Source: Mycolicibacterium komanii
GTDB lineage: Bacteria; Actinomycetota; Actinomycetes; Mycobacteriales; Mycobacteriaceae
Direction of reading: 5' to 3'
Length of the DNA stretch: 46,095 nt
Assembly: GCF_001050035.1 (NCBI RefSeq)
Contig: NZ_CVTA01000025.1
Coordinates: forward strand, 1 to 46,095
In this document: positions 27,470 to 37,372 of the stretch, piece after piece
Layout of the letters: every line of letters begins with the position of its first letter
Position numbering within the stretch: position 1 is the stretch's first letter
Made by a program: the position numbers and the translations under genes
Notes under the pieces: generated by a model
Told to the model about the DNA's origin: nothing
What the model saw: only the letters and a program-made list of their open reading frames with translations
Database searches by the model: none

Positions 27470-30293
27470 GCCTGGACCTGACCATCTGGGGCCACCAGAA
27501 CCAGCGGCCGAGCAGCGCGGCGATCGACGGCGTCATGAACGCGCGGATCACCAACGTGTCGAAGAGCAGCCCCATACCGATCGTCGTGCCCATCTGCGCC
27601 ACCACGGTCAACTCGCTGACCACCATCGAGATCATCGTGAACGCGAAGACCAAACCCGCCGACGTCACCACCGATCCGCTGCCGCCCATCGCCCGGATGA
27701 TCCCGGTGTTGATGCCTGCGGGCAGTTCCTCCTTCAACCGGGCGACCAATAGCAGGTTGTAGTCGGCGCCCACGGCCAACAGGATGATCACCGCCATGGC
27801 CATGACCATGAATTGCAGTTCGATGCCGAGAATGTGCTGCCACACCAGGATCGACAGGCCGAAGGACGCGCCCAGGGACAGCACGACGGTGCCCACGATG
27901 ACCGCGGCGGCGATGACGCTGCGGGTGATGATGAGCATGATCGTGAAGATCAGCGCCAGAGCGAGGATGCCGGCGATCATCAGGTCGTAGTTGTTGCCGT
28001 CCTGCATGTCCTTGAACGCCGCGGCCGTTCCGCCGACGTAGATCGTCGACCCCTCCAACGGTGTGCCCTTGATGGCCTCCTTGGCAGCCTTCTTGATGGC
28101 GTCGATGCGTTTGATGCCGTCGGCGTTGAGCGGGTCACCCTCGTGCTGGACGATCATCCGCACGGCGTGGCCGTTGGGCGAGATGAAGTTCTCCATACCG
28201 CGCTTGAATTCCTCGTTGTCGAAGATCTCCGGCGGCAGGTAGAACGTGTCGTCGTTCCACGAGTCGTTGAAGGCGTCGCCCATCGCCGACTGGTTCTCGC
28301 TCATGGCGGCCTGCTGATCCTGCAGGCCGCCCTGGGAGGCGTGCATGGTCAGCATCATGGTGCGCATCGTGCGCATCGTCTCGATCTGCTCGGGCATCAG
28401 CGCCAGCAGTTGCGGCATCAGTGCATCGAGCCGCTCCAGGTCCGGGACCAGGTCCTGAACCTTATCGGTCAGCTTGTTGGTGCCGTCGATGACGTCGAAG
28501 ATCGACCGCAGCGACCAGCAGACCGGAATGTTGAAACAGTGCGGTTCCCAATAGAAGTAGTTCCGCATGGGACGCAGGAAGTCGTCGAGATCGGCGATGT
28601 GATCCCGTAGTTCGGCGGTGTCGGCGGCCATGGTCTTGGTCTTCTCGACCATGCTGTGCGTGGTGGCGTTCATCTCGCCCATCAACGCCATCATGCGGGT
28701 CATGGTGTCGATGTTCTTGGCCATCTCGTCGGCCTGAACCAGCATGTCGGCCATGCGGTCCTGCATGTACTTGCGGTTCAGGTCCTGGTTCACGCCGCCG
28801 AGGCTCATCTGCGCGGGAATCGTGCTGAACTCGATCGGCTTGCCGTTGGGGCGGGTGATGGTCTGGACCCGCGAGATGCCCGGCACCCGGAACACCGCCT
28901 TCGCGATCTTGTCGATCACCAGGAAGTCCGCCGAGTTGCGCAGATCCTGATCGCTTTCGATGAGCAGCAACTCGGGATTCATGGTGGCGGGGGAGAAGTG
29001 CCGTTCGGCCGCGGCGAAGCCCTGATTCGCCGGAAGATCGGCGGGCAGGTACAGGCGGTCGTTGTAGTTCGGTTGATAGCCGGGCAGGGTCAACAACCCG
29101 ACCAGCGACAACGCGACGGTCGCGATCAGCACCGGCCCCGGCCAGCGGACGATGACGGCGCCGATCTTGCGCCAACCACGAATGCGCATGGCGCGCTTGG
29201 GTTCCAACAACCCGAACCGGCTTCCGATGGTGATGACCGCCGGTCCGAGCGTCAGCGCGACCAACACCGCCGTGGTCATCCCGACCGCCAACGGGATGCC
29301 CAGTGATTGGAAGTACGGCAGCCGGGTGAACGTCAGGCAGAAGGTGGCGCCGGCGATCGTCATGCCCGACCCCAACACCACATGCGCGGTGCCGCGAAAC
29401 ATGGTGTAGAAGGCCGACTCCCGGTCTTCGCCCAGTGTCCGCGCCTCCTGATACCGCCCGATGAGGAAGATCGCGTAGTCGGTGGACGCGGCGATCGCGA
29501 GCGTGACAAGAAGGTTCGTCGCGAATGTCGAGAGCCCGATCAGCTCGTGGTAACCCAGGAACGCCACCACTCCGCGCGTGGCCGACAACGCCATGAAGAC
29601 CATCACCAACTGGATGATCATCGTCACCACCGACCGGTAGACCAGCAGCAACATCGTGATGATGACGGCGAACGTGGCGAATTCGATGATCCGGATGCTG
29701 CGGTCGCTGGCGATCTGTTGATCGGCGTACATGGCCGACCCGCCGGTCACAAATACGTTGACCCCCGGCGGAGGAGGCAGATCCTCGACGATCTTCTTGA
29801 CGGCCTCGGCGGACTCGTTCGACAACGCCTCGCCCATGTTGCCCGCCAGATACACCTGGACGTAGACGGCCTTGCCGTCGGCGCTCACGGCCGCGGCCTC
29901 CGTCAGCGGGTCGCCCCAGAAGTCCTGGATGTGCTCGACGTGGCTGTGGTCGGCTCTCAGCCTCTCGATGAGTTCGCCGTAATAGCGGCGCGTATCGCCG
30001 CCGAGTGGTTGGTCGCCCTCGAGGACGATCATCGCCGAGCTGTCGGACTTGAACTCCTCGAAGACCGTGCCGACGCGCTGCATCGCGATCACCGACGGAG
30101 CGTCCTTCGGGCTCATCGACACCGACCGCATCTGGCCGACGACCTCGAGCTGCGGCACCGTCACATTGAGCACCGCGATGAGCGCGATCCAGGCGATGAC
30201 GATGGGAACGGACAGTCGCCGGATCCACTTGGCAAGTGGAGACCGCGCGGGCGGCGCGGCCTGATCGGTGGAATGCGCGGTAGAAGCGCTCAC
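27426..30293 (-). CDS. MmpL-family RND transporter (MmpL4/5-like), first copy
   Basis: 955 residues. Twelve membrane helices in the RND arrangement: helix 1 at about 28-48, a porter domain, helices 2-6 near 205-375, the second porter domain with a long Met-rich coiled coil (about 500-690), and helices 7-12 near 775-940. Proton-relay Asp-Tyr pairs are present in STDYAIF (about 269) and GADYNLLL (about 842). The coiled-coil base has the Cys pair in [11 protein letters not shown] (about 580-590). It exports a lipid or siderophore-like product; which one is unknown. The GTG start follows GAGGTGA. No mmpS gene is adjacent. It strongly resembles the second MmpL in this window, with the same Cys pair and tip sequence, so the two are paralogues. 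Confidence 0.93.
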   Translation of the reverse strand: MSASTAHSTDQAAPPARSPLAKWIRRLSVPIVIAWIALIAVLNVTVPQLEVVGQMRSVSMSPKDAPSVIAMQRVGTVFEEFKSDSSAMIVLEGDQPLGGDTRRYYGELIERLRADHSHVEHIQDFWGDPLTEAAAVSADGKAVYVQVYLAGNMGEALSNESAEAVKKIVEDLPPPPGVNVFVTGGSAMYADQQIASDRSIRIIEFATFAVIITMLLLVYRSVVTMIIQLVMVFMALSATRGVVAFLGYHELIGLSTFATNLLVTLAIAASTDYAIFLIGRYQEARTLGEDRESAFYTMFRGTAHVVLGSGMTIAGATFCLTFTRLPYFQSLGIPLAVGMTTAVLVALTLGPAVITIGSRFGLLEPKRAMRIRGWRKIGAVIVRWPGPVLIATVALSLVGLLTLPGYQPNYNDRLYLPADLPANQGFAAAERHFSPATMNPELLLIESDQDLRNSADFLVIDKIAKAVFRVPGISRVQTITRPNGKPIEFSTIPAQMSLGGVNQDLNRKYMQDRMADMLVQADEMAKNIDTMTRMMALMGEMNATTHSMVEKTKTMAADTAELRDHIADLDDFLRPMRNYFYWEPHCFNIPVCWSLRSIFDVIDGTNKLTDKVQDLVPDLERLDALMPQLLALMPEQIETMRTMRTMMLTMHASQGGLQDQQAAMSENQSAMGDAFNDSWNDDTFYLPPEIFDNEEFKRGMENFISPNGHAVRMIVQHEGDPLNADGIKRIDAIKKAAKEAIKGTPLEGSTIYVGGTAAAFKDMQDGNNYDLMIAGILALALIFTIMLIITRSVIAAAVIVGTVVLSLGASFGLSILVWQHILGIELQFMVMAMAVIILLAVGADYNLLLVARLKEELPAGINTGIIRAMGGSGSVVTSAGLVFAFTMISMVVSELTVVAQMGTTIGMGLLFDTLVIRAFMTPSIAALLGRWFWWPQMVRSRPKPVPWPAPKQPTP

Positions 30294-30375
30294 CAGGAAT
30301 TCACCTCGGCGGAGCTCCTCCCTACGGTGTTAGGACCGCCTTAGTTACTACCAGATGAGGCGCCCCGACCGGTAG

Positions 30376-31005
30376 TCAGATCCGGCCCGCAGCGAACTCC
30401 GCAGCTTGGTTAACCAATCCCGCCTGAACATACGCGCCGTGGGCCCCCATGTCGCGTCCACCCTCGAAGCAGATCGGATCGTTGGGCACGCACATGTCGA
30501 TGGTCTTGGCCGCGTAGTCGGGCCCCACCGAAGGCAGCGGTCCGGGCGACAGCCGGTCGGCAAAGCTGCTGCGCGGACCGCCGAACAGCGCGACCGCGGC
30601 GACATGCGGAGCGACCGCCGGCGGCATCGCGGCGGTGGCGACGTCCATCACCGCCGCGCCCTGGGAATAGCCGCCGAGCACCACCTGTGTGGCGGGGCAG
30701 CCGGCCGCCACCGCCTGCACGTGGGCGCGGGTGTCCTCGGCGCCCGCGCGGGTGCTCACCGCAAAGTCACGGCTGGCGGGGTAGTTGACGGCGTACACGC
30801 CGACGGACCGGTCGCCCAGGCGGGCGCGCACCGAGTCGACGAAGGCCTGTCCGATCCCGCCCACTCCGGGGGGTTCGGTGGTTCCGCGGGCGAAGACGAC
30901 TTCGACGTCCGGGCAGGGGGCCGCTCCGGCGGTGGGAGTGACGGTCGGGGCGGACAGCATGGTTGTCGCGGCCAGAAGCACCGCGAGCCTGGCGAATGCA
31001 CTCAT
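30376..31005 (-). CDS. Cutinase-family serine esterase, secreted
   Basis: 209 residues from ATG 31005. A signal peptide (1-29, ending TAGAA) leads to a mature protein starting with the first disulfide Cys31. The catalytic triad is Ser114 in GGYSQGA, Asp176 in CVPNDPIC and His189 in MGAHGAY; Cys31-Cys103 and Cys172-Cys179 are the two family disulfides. Mycobacterial cutinase-like proteins (Culp) are esterases, lipases or phospholipases rather than true cutin hydrolases. The longer open frame upstream has no plausible start. It lies 82 bases upstream of the mmpL gene on the same strand and is divergent from the DUF7159-like gene. Confidence 0.93.
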   Translation of the reverse strand: MSAFARLAVLLAATTMLSAPTVTPTAGAAPCPDVEVVFARGTTEPPGVGGIGQAFVDSVRARLGDRSVGVYAVNYPASRDFAVSTRAGAEDTRAHVQAVAAGCPATQVVLGGYSQGAAVMDVATAAMPPAVAPHVAAVALFGGPRSSFADRLSPGPLPSVGPDYAAKTIDMCVPNDPICFEGGRDMGAHGAYVQAGLVNQAAEFAAGRI

Positions 31006-31174
31006 ACGGGTATGTCGCGTCGAGGCGCCCGGACGTGACACGCCGTTCACGGACCGCGCTGTGGCAAACGGATCTCGCCGCGGGTCGCCCGGTCGCCCGT
31101 GCTCTTCGAGATGCCGGGAGACCGGAAGCAAAATATGCTCGCTTCGCCGGTCCAGGCGGGAGAGGGAGGCAGCG

Positions 31175-32377
31175 TTGAAGACGGTGCTCGGGCTGTCGAT
31201 GACGTCGACAGGTATCGCGTGGGTCCTCGTCGAGAACGGCGACCGCGGTCCGCAGACCCTGGACCACGATCACTTCACCGTGGTCGCAGACATCGCGACC
31301 GACGGCGACATCTCCACGCACGAGGCCGCGGTGCGTGGTGCACGGGCGATCGCCTCGGCCACTGGGCACCGGGTGGACACGATCGGCCTGACCTGGACCG
31401 CCGATGTCGCCGCCAAGGCCGAACTGCTCCGGAAATCGTTGTCCGCCAACGGCTTCGGAAAGGTGGTGCCGGCGCGGATGGCTGACGCCGCCCGATCGTG
31501 GGCGCGGGCGCTGGCCCCCGGCGAGGGGTTCGACGGGTGTGCGGTGTGCGTCGTGGAGTCCTCGGCCGTGACCGTGGTGTCGGTACTCGGCGAGGACGTT
31601 CGCACCGCGATCACGCACATGCGCGAGAGCGCGGACGGCCTCGCCAGGTGGCTCACCAGCTTCTTCGCCGACGAGGAGATGCAGCCGCAGCGGCTGTACC
31701 TGATCGGTGCCCGCGGGGACCTCGAGCTGATCTCCGGCCCGCTCGAGACGGCGCTCGGCATGCCCGTTGTCTCGTCGGATGACGTCCAACTCGCGCTGGC
31801 CCGCGGCGTCGCACTGTCCGGACCCGCGGTCGAGGCCGCCGCGACGACCGAGCCCGCGGCGAAGCCCACCGGGCTGCGCTCCCGACGCCGGTTGAGTTCA
31901 CACCGCCGGGCGGCGATGGTCCTCGCGGCGGGTGTCGTCGCCTTGTTCGCGTTCGGCCCGGAGCTGGCCCGCTGGGACGCGCCGGAGACCAGGGTCAGCC
32001 CGTCGGCCGAGACGCCGATCGAACCGGCCGCCGCGGTGTCGGACTCGAGCCCGTCGATCAGCGTCCACGCGGTGCCGTCGGTGCCCGTCGTCCCGATCGT
32101 GGTGAAGCAGGTGATCGCCAAGCCGGTGACCGCGCCGATCATGCCGCCCGCGCCACCGACCGAGAAAATCGACGTCACAGTGGAGCCCGCCGCCGCGGCG
32201 CAAGTCATCGCTGCGCCGGCCACGGAATCAGTGGTTGAGGAGAGTCAGCCGCCAGAAGCCGTCGCCGTCGTGCAGGCGGCTCCGCCGTCTCCGCAGCTCA
32301 CGGCTCCGCCGACGTACGTGCCACCACTGGATCCGGTCCAGCTGGCCTTGAGCCCGCTGTTCGGCGGGCTGCCCTGA
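31175..32377 (+). CDS. DUF7159-like mycobacterial protein with one membrane helix and Pro/Ala/Val-rich tail
   Basis: 400 residues starting at TTG 31175, which has GGGAGAGGGAGG five bases before it; GTG 31184 is the alternative. Residues 3-215 form a folded N-terminal domain whose opening VLGLSMTSTGIAWVLVE resembles the phosphate-1 loop of actin/hexokinase-type folds (inference only). A basic segment (RSRRRLSSHRR) precedes one membrane helix (about 246-263), and the last 130 residues, rich in Pro, Ala, Val and Thr, would lie outside. This inside-domain, helix, outside-tail layout suggests a signalling or envelope-linked role. Convergent, with a six-base gap, to the DUF5078 gene. Confidence 0.8.
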   Translation: MKTVLGLSMTSTGIAWVLVENGDRGPQTLDHDHFTVVADIATDGDISTHEAAVRGARAIASATGHRVDTIGLTWTADVAAKAELLRKSLSANGFGKVVPARMADAARSWARALAPGEGFDGCAVCVVESSAVTVVSVLGEDVRTAITHMRESADGLARWLTSFFADEEMQPQRLYLIGARGDLELISGPLETALGMPVVSSDDVQLALARGVALSGPAVEAAATTEPAAKPTGLRSRRRLSSHRRAAMVLAAGVVALFAFGPELARWDAPETRVSPSAETPIEPAAAVSDSSPSISVHAVPSVPVVPIVVKQVIAKPVTAPIMPPAPPTEKIDVTVEPAAAAQVIAAPATESVVEESQPPEAVAVVQAAPPSPQLTAPPTYVPPLDPVQLALSPLFGGLP

Positions 32378-32383
32378 CCCGCG

Positions 32384-32836
32384 TTACGGCGTGGCGGTCC
32401 AGTTCCAGATCTCGGGCTGGCTCGGCGGGTAGTTCATGCACACCTCGGTGGCGTGTGCGACGACACCCTTGTTGTTGAAGAACAGCTTGGCCCAGTTGCC
32501 CCAGCGGGTGGCCATCTGCTCGTAGTAGACGTTGGTCGCGGTGTTCTCTGAATACTGGCGACGGCCGGCGTAGTCCAACGAGAAGAACCAGTAGATCCGG
32601 TCGCGGGCGCCCTTCTGCACATCGGCGGGCCGGTTGTGGTAATCGATCATGTAGCGCTCGAAGTAGAACGGATCCTCATCACGCGCGGCGGCCATGTACT
32701 GGTCGACCGTGCACGGGGTCCGCATGATCCGGTTGGGGATCGGGTAATCGTCTGTGGCGTCCGCGCCAGCGGTGGCCGGGAACAGCATCGCCGCGCAGCC
32801 CAGCGAGGCCAACGCAATCGTCGCTTTACGAAACAC
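32384..32836 (-). CDS. Secreted DUF5078 protein, homologue of siderophore-secretion factor Rv0455c
   Basis: 150 residues. Signal peptide 1-26 ending ATAGA; mature protein starts DATDDYPIPNRIM. Only two cysteines remain in the mature form, Cys42 and Cys133, matching the disulfide described for Rv0455c. Shared blocks with Rv0455c as I remember it: YPIP, the CxxxQYxAAxRD segment, YMID, WFFSL, FFNNKGVVA and the end WNW. Rv0455c is a periplasmic protein needed for mycobactin export by MmpL4/MmpL5. Here the gene is the last in the operon mmpS-mmpL-DUF732-DUF5078; its GTG lies 11 bases after the DUF732 stop, with AGGAG overlapping that stop. A function with the upstream MmpL is a strong inference. 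Confidence 0.9.
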   Translation of the reverse strand: MFRKATIALASLGCAAMLFPATAGADATDDYPIPNRIMRTPCTVDQYMAAARDEDPFYFERYMIDYHNRPADVQKGARDRIYWFFSLDYAGRRQYSENTATNVYYEQMATRWGNWAKLFFNNKGVVAHATEVCMNYPPSQPEIWNWTATP

Positions 32837-32847
32837 TTTTCGGGCTC

Positions 32848-33192
32848 CTAGCTCTCGCTGTGGTCACGGGCTTGGTCGAGAATCGGCAGACGGTCGGGGC
32901 AGTAGAAGCGCAGCGCGCCCGCCAGGAACTTCCACGCCTGGTCGGTGCTGTCCTGGCCTTTCGCCAGCTGTTTCTGAACGAACTGCGCCGAGGCGAAGGC
33001 GTCACGGTCGACACCCTTGCGTATCCGCTTGCACGTGATCTTGCCGATCCAGGCGTTGTAGTCCTTCTGCCCGTAGATCCCGTACGTGTGCAACTCGTTG
33101 GTGAAGTCGGTGTCGATGTCCTGCGCCTGAGCGGGGACCGCCAGCACGAGTGCTGCCGCCGCGGTGGCTACTCCAACAATCAGTCGTTTCAT
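32848..33192 (-). CDS. Secreted DUF732-family protein
   Basis: 114 residues from ATG 33192, overlapping the mmpL stop as ATGA. Signal peptide 1-24 (VAVP-type core, cut near AQA). The mature part is helical with two cysteines, Cys54 and Cys98, spaced as in DUF732 proteins ([15 protein letters not shown] and [12 protein letters not shown]). The family is common among small exported mycobacterial proteins; some members have been linked to heme or ligand binding but no function is settled. Coupled translation with mmpL suggests it acts with that transporter in the periplasm. Confidence 0.88.
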   Translation of the reverse strand: MKRLIVGVATAAAALVLAVPAQAQDIDTDFTNELHTYGIYGQKDYNAWIGKITCKRIRKGVDRDAFASAQFVQKQLAKGQDSTDQAWKFLAGALRFYCPDRLPILDQARDHSES

Positions 33193-36095
33193 GACTGTGC
33201 TCCTTCCCCCCCTGACGGCGTCAGTTCCCTCGGTTTCGGCCACGGTACAGGCACTGGACGTTCTCGCACCCGCTGTGGCCACCAGAACCACTTACCCATG
33301 AGCGCCGCAATGGACGGCGTCATGAATGCCCGGATCACAAGAGTATCGAACAACAGGCCAAGTCCGATGGTCGTTCCGACTTGTCCGATGACTGTCAATT
33401 CGCTGACAGCCATCGACATCATCGTAAACGCAAAGACCAGGCCGGCTGAGGTGACAACGGAACCGCTGCCGCCCATCGCCCTGATGATCCCGGTTCTGAT
33501 GCCCGCATGCAGCTCTTCTTTGAGCCGCGACACGAGCAGCAGGTTGTAGTCGGCGCCGACGGCCAACAGGATGATGATGGCCATCGCCATGACCATCCAG
33601 TGCAACTCGACGCCGATGATGTGCTGCCAGATCAGGATCGACAGGCCGAACGACGCGCCGAGCGAGATCACCACCGTGCCAACGATTACCGCGGCGGCCA
33701 CCACGGCGCGGGTCAGCAGCAGCATGATCGTGAAGATCAGCGCGAGCGCGAGGATCGCCGCGATCATCAGGTCGTAGCTGTTGCCGTCGGACATGTCCTT
33801 GTACACCGCGGCGGTGCCTGCCAGGTAGATCTTGGAGCCCTCCAGCGGAGTGCCCTTGACGGCCTCCTTGGCGGCCTGCTTGATCGAGTCGATCCGCGCG
33901 ATGCCTTCGGGGGTCATCGGGTCGCCGTCGTGGGCGACGATGAACCGCACCGATTTGCCGTCCGGGGAGATGAAGTTCTCCATGCCCTTCTTGAACTCTT
34001 CGTTGTCGAAGACTTCTGGCGGGAGGTAGAACGAGTCGTCGTTCATCGACGCGTCGAAGGCATCACCCATGGCAGTGGAGTTCTCCTGCATGGCTGCCAT
34101 CTGGTCCTGCATGCCCTTTTGCGACGAGTACATCGTCAGCATCATCGTCCGCATCGTCTTCATCGTTTCAATCATCGGCGGCATGAGCGTGACCATCTGC
34201 GGCATCAGCTTGTCCAGCCGCTCCATGTCGGGCAGCAGGTTCTGGATGTCGTCGGTCATCGTGTCGATGCCGTCGAGGGTGTCGAACACCGAGCGGAACG
34301 CCCAGCAGATGGGGATGTTGAAGCAGTGCGGTTCCCAGTAGAAGTAGTTGCGGATGGGCCGGAAGAAGTCGTCGAAGTTCGAGATGTTATCGCGCAACTC
34401 GGCCACGTCGACGGTCATGTCCTTCATCTTCGTGACCATGCTGTGCGTGGTCGCGGCCATCTCCTCGGTGAGCTTGGACATCCGCTCCATGTTGGCGATG
34501 GTCTTGGCCATCTCGTCGGCCTGCACCAGCATGTCGGCCATCCGGTCCTGCAGGTACTTCTGGTTCATCTGCTGGGTGGTGCCCTGCATGCTGATCTGGA
34601 ACGGAATCGAGGTGTGCTCGATCGGTTTACCGTCGGGCCGGGTGATCGCCTGCACGCGCGAGATCCCGGGCACCCGGAAGACCTGCTTGGCGATCTTGTC
34701 GATGACCAGGAAGTCGGCGGAGTTGCGAAGGTCGTGATCGCTTTCGATCATCAGCAGCTCGGGGTTCATCCGGGCCTGTGAGAAGTGCCGGTCGGCGGCC
34801 GCGTACCCCTGGTTGGCCGGCAGGTCGGCGGGCAGGTAGTTCCGGTCGTTGTAGTTGGTGCGATAGCCGGGCAGGGCCAGCAGACCCACCAGCGACAGGG
34901 CCACCGTCGCGACCAGGATCGGTCCGGGCCAGCGCACCACCGCAGCGCCGAGCTTGCGCCAACCGCGCACCCGCATCGCCCGTTTCGGTTCGAGGATCTT
35001 GCCGAACCGGCTCGCGAAGCTGATGATCGCCGGCCCCAGCGTCAGGGCGGCGAACACCGAGGTCACCATGCCGATGGCCAGCGGCACACCCATGGTCTGG
35101 AAGTAGGGCAGCCGGGTGAAGCTCAGGCAGAACAGCGCGCCGGCGATCGTCAGGCCCGAGCCCAGCACGACGTGCGCGGTGCCGTGGAACATCGTGTAGT
35201 ACGCGGTTTCCCGGTCCTCGCCGAGCCCGCGCGCCTCCTGGTAGCGACCCGTCAAGAAGATCGCGTAGTCGGTTCCCGCCGCGATCGCCAGCGTTACCAG
35301 AAGGTTCGTCGCGAACGTCGAGAGGCCGATGATCTCGTGGTATCCGAGGAACGCGACCACGCCGCGGGCAGCGGACAGCTGCAGCACGACCATGACCAGC
35401 GTCAGCAGCACCGTGATGATCGAGCGGTACACCAGCAGCAGCATCGTGATGATCACGGTGAACGTGAGCGCCTCGATCATCCGCATGCTGCGGTCACCGG
35501 CGATGTGCTGATCGGCCGCGAGCGCCGCCGGGCCGGTCACGAAGACCTTCACGCCGGGCGGTGGCTGCATACCGGCGACGAGTTCCTGGACCGCTTCGAC
35601 CGACTCGTTGGCCAGCGCCTCGCCCTGGTTACCGGAGAGGTAGACCTGCACGTAGGCGGCTTTACCGTCGCTGCTCTGCGCGCCCGAGGCCGTCAGCGGA
35701 TCGCTCCAGAAGTCCTGGACGCTTTGGACGTGCTTCTTGTCGGCCTCCAGTTTGGAAACCATCTCGCCGTAGAAGGCGCGGGTGTCCTCACCGAGGGGTT
35801 CTTCGCCCTCGATCACGATCATCGCCGAGCTGTCGGAGTCGTACTCCTCGAAGACGTGCCCGACGCGCTTCATCGCGATCATCGACGGCGCGAAGTCCGG
35901 GCTCATCGAGACCGCGCGCATCTGCCCGACCGTTTCCAGTTGCGGCACAGCCACATTGACGATCGCGATGATCGCGATCCAGCCCAAAATGATCGGCACC
36001 GCAAAAGCGCGGATCGCGCGGGGGATGAAGGGCCGCTTGGCGTGCCGAACGGGAGGGAAGGCGTCCGTGGAAGCCTCGTTCGTCGGTGAGGTCAT
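33189..36095 (-). CDS. MmpL-family RND transporter (MmpL4/5-like), second copy, in mmpS operon
   Basis: 968 residues, same architecture as the other MmpL here: helix 1 at about 30-50, porter domain 1, helices 2-6 around 205-380, Met-rich coiled coil about 505-695, helices 7-12 about 780-945. Proton-relay Asp-Tyr pairs lie in GTDYAIF (about 273) and GADYNLLL (about 845); the coiled-coil base has [11 protein letters not shown]. Its ATG overlaps the mmpS stop (ATGA) and its stop overlaps DUF732 (ATGA). With MmpS and the Rv0455c homologue in one operon, the best prediction is export of a siderophore or a related lipopeptide or glycolipid. No biosynthetic gene for such a product is in the window. 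Confidence 0.95.
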   Translation of the reverse strand: MTSPTNEASTDAFPPVRHAKRPFIPRAIRAFAVPIILGWIAIIAIVNVAVPQLETVGQMRAVSMSPDFAPSMIAMKRVGHVFEEYDSDSSAMIVIEGEEPLGEDTRAFYGEMVSKLEADKKHVQSVQDFWSDPLTASGAQSSDGKAAYVQVYLSGNQGEALANESVEAVQELVAGMQPPPGVKVFVTGPAALAADQHIAGDRSMRMIEALTFTVIITMLLLVYRSIITVLLTLVMVVLQLSAARGVVAFLGYHEIIGLSTFATNLLVTLAIAAGTDYAIFLTGRYQEARGLGEDRETAYYTMFHGTAHVVLGSGLTIAGALFCLSFTRLPYFQTMGVPLAIGMVTSVFAALTLGPAIISFASRFGKILEPKRAMRVRGWRKLGAAVVRWPGPILVATVALSLVGLLALPGYRTNYNDRNYLPADLPANQGYAAADRHFSQARMNPELLMIESDHDLRNSADFLVIDKIAKQVFRVPGISRVQAITRPDGKPIEHTSIPFQISMQGTTQQMNQKYLQDRMADMLVQADEMAKTIANMERMSKLTEEMAATTHSMVTKMKDMTVDVAELRDNISNFDDFFRPIRNYFYWEPHCFNIPICWAFRSVFDTLDGIDTMTDDIQNLLPDMERLDKLMPQMVTLMPPMIETMKTMRTMMLTMYSSQKGMQDQMAAMQENSTAMGDAFDASMNDDSFYLPPEVFDNEEFKKGMENFISPDGKSVRFIVAHDGDPMTPEGIARIDSIKQAAKEAVKGTPLEGSKIYLAGTAAVYKDMSDGNSYDLMIAAILALALIFTIMLLLTRAVVAAAVIVGTVVISLGASFGLSILIWQHIIGVELHWMVMAMAIIILLAVGADYNLLLVSRLKEELHAGIRTGIIRAMGGSGSVVTSAGLVFAFTMMSMAVSELTVIGQVGTTIGLGLLFDTLVIRAFMTPSIAALMGKWFWWPQRVRERPVPVPWPKPRELTPSGGEGAQS

Positions 36096-36520
36096 GCGGA
36101 TTTCACGAAGCAGAAGGTTTGGGCGTTCACGCCGGTGGAGGTTCTTTCGTCTTTGATCTCGTCATCGACGGTGATGCGGCAGGTGATGCTCTGGCCGTCG
36201 CCTTGCGCAACGATGTTGGGTGCGGCCGACGGCGCTGTGGTCTGCAGCGTCAGCGTCCAAGGCAGCGATGCGCCGTCGATCCGTTGGGGCCTCGCGTCGA
36301 GGTCGAGGTAGTTGATGTCCGCATACGTGCCGGTGCCGAAGATCTCGTACTTGACGACCTTGGGGTCGAAGGGCTCGGGGTCTTCCGCGAAGACTCGGGG
36401 AGTGACGATGATGCCCTCGGCCCCGAAGAAGGTGCGGATGCGGCTGACCGTGAAGCCCGCGATCGTGACGACGACGATGATGACGATGGGCAACCAGATC
36501 TTCCTTGCGCGTCGGAGCAT
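36092..36520 (-). CDS. MmpS-family membrane-anchored accessory protein
   Basis: 142 residues from ATG 36520, with GGGGA five bases before; the upstream in-frame TTG is less likely. One N-terminal helix (about 9-24, [15 protein letters not shown]) anchors a periplasmic beta-sandwich domain that starts [20 protein letters not shown], the MmpS signature. Two cysteines near the end ([17 protein letters not shown]) form the usual disulfide. MmpS proteins help MmpL4/5 export siderophores and lipids. First gene of the operon; its promoter should lie in 36521-36680, where the sequence around 36600 is AT-rich, but no clear -10/-35 pair or IdeR box could be assigned. Confidence 0.93.
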   Translation of the reverse strand: MLRRARKIWLPIVIIVVVTIAGFTVSRIRTFFGAEGIIVTPRVFAEDPEPFDPKVVKYEIFGTGTYADINYLDLDARPQRIDGASLPWTLTLQTTAPSAAPNIVAQGDGQSITCRITVDDEIKDERTSTGVNAQTFCFVKSA

Positions 36521-36680
36521 TACCGTCCCCGCCCGATGCAACCCATATCCGCCCTCAAGTCGTATTCGTCGCTGTGCATGTATCCGTGCGTCACTTAGCC
36601 CATATAAGTTCTCATTGAGCCCTAGGTTAACTCAAGTCAGAGTGCTGCTGGTCACCCGCGTCGACACGGTGTGATCCAGG

Positions 36681-37277
36681 TCACGATGGCTCGATTTCGA
36701 AGCGGTCGAGATAGCGTCCGATGAACGCCTCCGCCTCGGCATGACCTCGGGTTATGCCGAGCCCCCGCTCGAGCAGGACGATGCGGGCCAAGCTCGTCAC
36801 GATCATAGACATCACGACGGGTGGGAACGCTTCCACGTCCGCGCCGTGCGCCTTCATCGCCGCCGCTACGACGCTTTCCTCGACGCCGCCGAACCTCTCG
36901 GCGTAGGTCGCGATCTCACTGCGAATGGCTTTGCGGTGGTTCGCCAGGGCCATGAATTCCATGAACAGCCGGGCACCGTGCGTGCTGTTGAGCCGCCACA
37001 GCGCGTGCAGGGGTTCATCGGCCTCCGCCGCTTCGCTCTGGCGGGCGAGATTGGCCTCGGCGCCTTCGCGCAGCACGGCCAGGAACAGATCATCCATGCT
37101 CGGGAAGTAGTAGTGCACGAGTGCGGGCTTCACGCCGGCCCGCGCCGCCACCCGCCGCGACGTGGCCGCTGCGTAGCCCTCTTCCAGCATGACCTGCGCG
37201 GTCGCCTCGATCAGAGCCGAGCGTGCGGCCGACTCGCGTCCACCCCTTGACCGCTCGCCGACGGGGCTGCTAGACAT
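36681..37277 (-). CDS. TetR-family transcriptional regulator
   Basis: 198 residues. The N-terminal HTH (about 15-62) reads ALIEATAQVMLEEGYAAA, then SRRVAARAGVKPALVHYYFPS; the ligand domain follows and has no specific motif. ATG 37277 follows TAAGCT by six bases, so the message should be leaderless. A perfect 20-bp palindrome occupies the spacer of that promoter, which implies autorepression, and the P450 gene read in the other direction starts 57 bases past the palindrome, so it is probably the target. The HTH type with HYYFPS fits regulators of lipid or sterol catabolism, but ligand is unknown. Confidence 0.92.
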   Translation of the reverse strand: MSSSPVGERSRGGRESAARSALIEATAQVMLEEGYAAATSRRVAARAGVKPALVHYYFPSMDDLFLAVLREGAEANLARQSEAAEADEPLHALWRLNSTHGARLFMEFMALANHRKAIRSEIATYAERFGGVEESVVAAAMKAHGADVEAFPPVVMSMIVTSLARIVLLERGLGITRGHAEAEAFIGRYLDRFEIEPS

Positions 37278-37283
37278 GGCGCC

Positions 37284-37312
37284 AGCTTAGATGTTGGGCG
37301 ATCGCCCAACAA
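37284..37312 (-). promoter_or_regulatory. Promoter of the leaderless tetR gene
   Basis: On the minus strand, TTGTTG (37312-37307) and TAAGCT (37289-37284) are exactly 17 bases apart, and the ATG follows six bases later. Confidence 0.6.
37292..37311. promoter_or_regulatory. Perfect 20-bp palindromic operator
   Basis: TGTTGGGCGATCGCCCAACA is its own reverse complement. It lies between the -35 and -10 boxes of the tetR promoter and upstream of the P450 gene, the expected place for an autorepressing TetR-family protein that also controls the divergent gene. Confidence 0.85.
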
Positions 37313-37330
37313 GCGAGGGGAGCTGCGAAG

Positions 37331-37372
37331 ATGCGCAGCCCGCAGCCTCCTGAAGTAGGGGAGATCCGATGA
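37331..37372 (+). CDS. Short 13-codon upstream ORF, ATGA overlap with P450 gene
   Basis: ATG 37331 is preceded by the strong site GAGGGGAG (37315-37322) at eight bases. It encodes MRSPQPPEVGEIR and stops at TGA 37370-37372, overlapping the P450 ATG (37369) as ATGA. The P450 gene also has its own GGGGAG inside this ORF. It could couple translation of the P450 to that of the leader; the peptide has no recognisable role. Confidence 0.4.
   Translation: MRSPQPPEVGEIR

Noticed and set aside
33507..36089. Long open frames on the plus strand over the second mmpL gene (and 28656-30344 over the first)
   Set aside because: They are His/Arg/Asp-rich mirror frames of high-GC mmpL codons, have no start signals or family motifs, while the minus-strand frames are clear MmpL proteins.
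36619..36637. Possible IdeR iron box (CCTAGGTTAACTCAAG) upstream of mmpS
   Set aside because: Only about 11 of 19 positions fit the consensus and one half-site is missing; iron control of the operon stays open.
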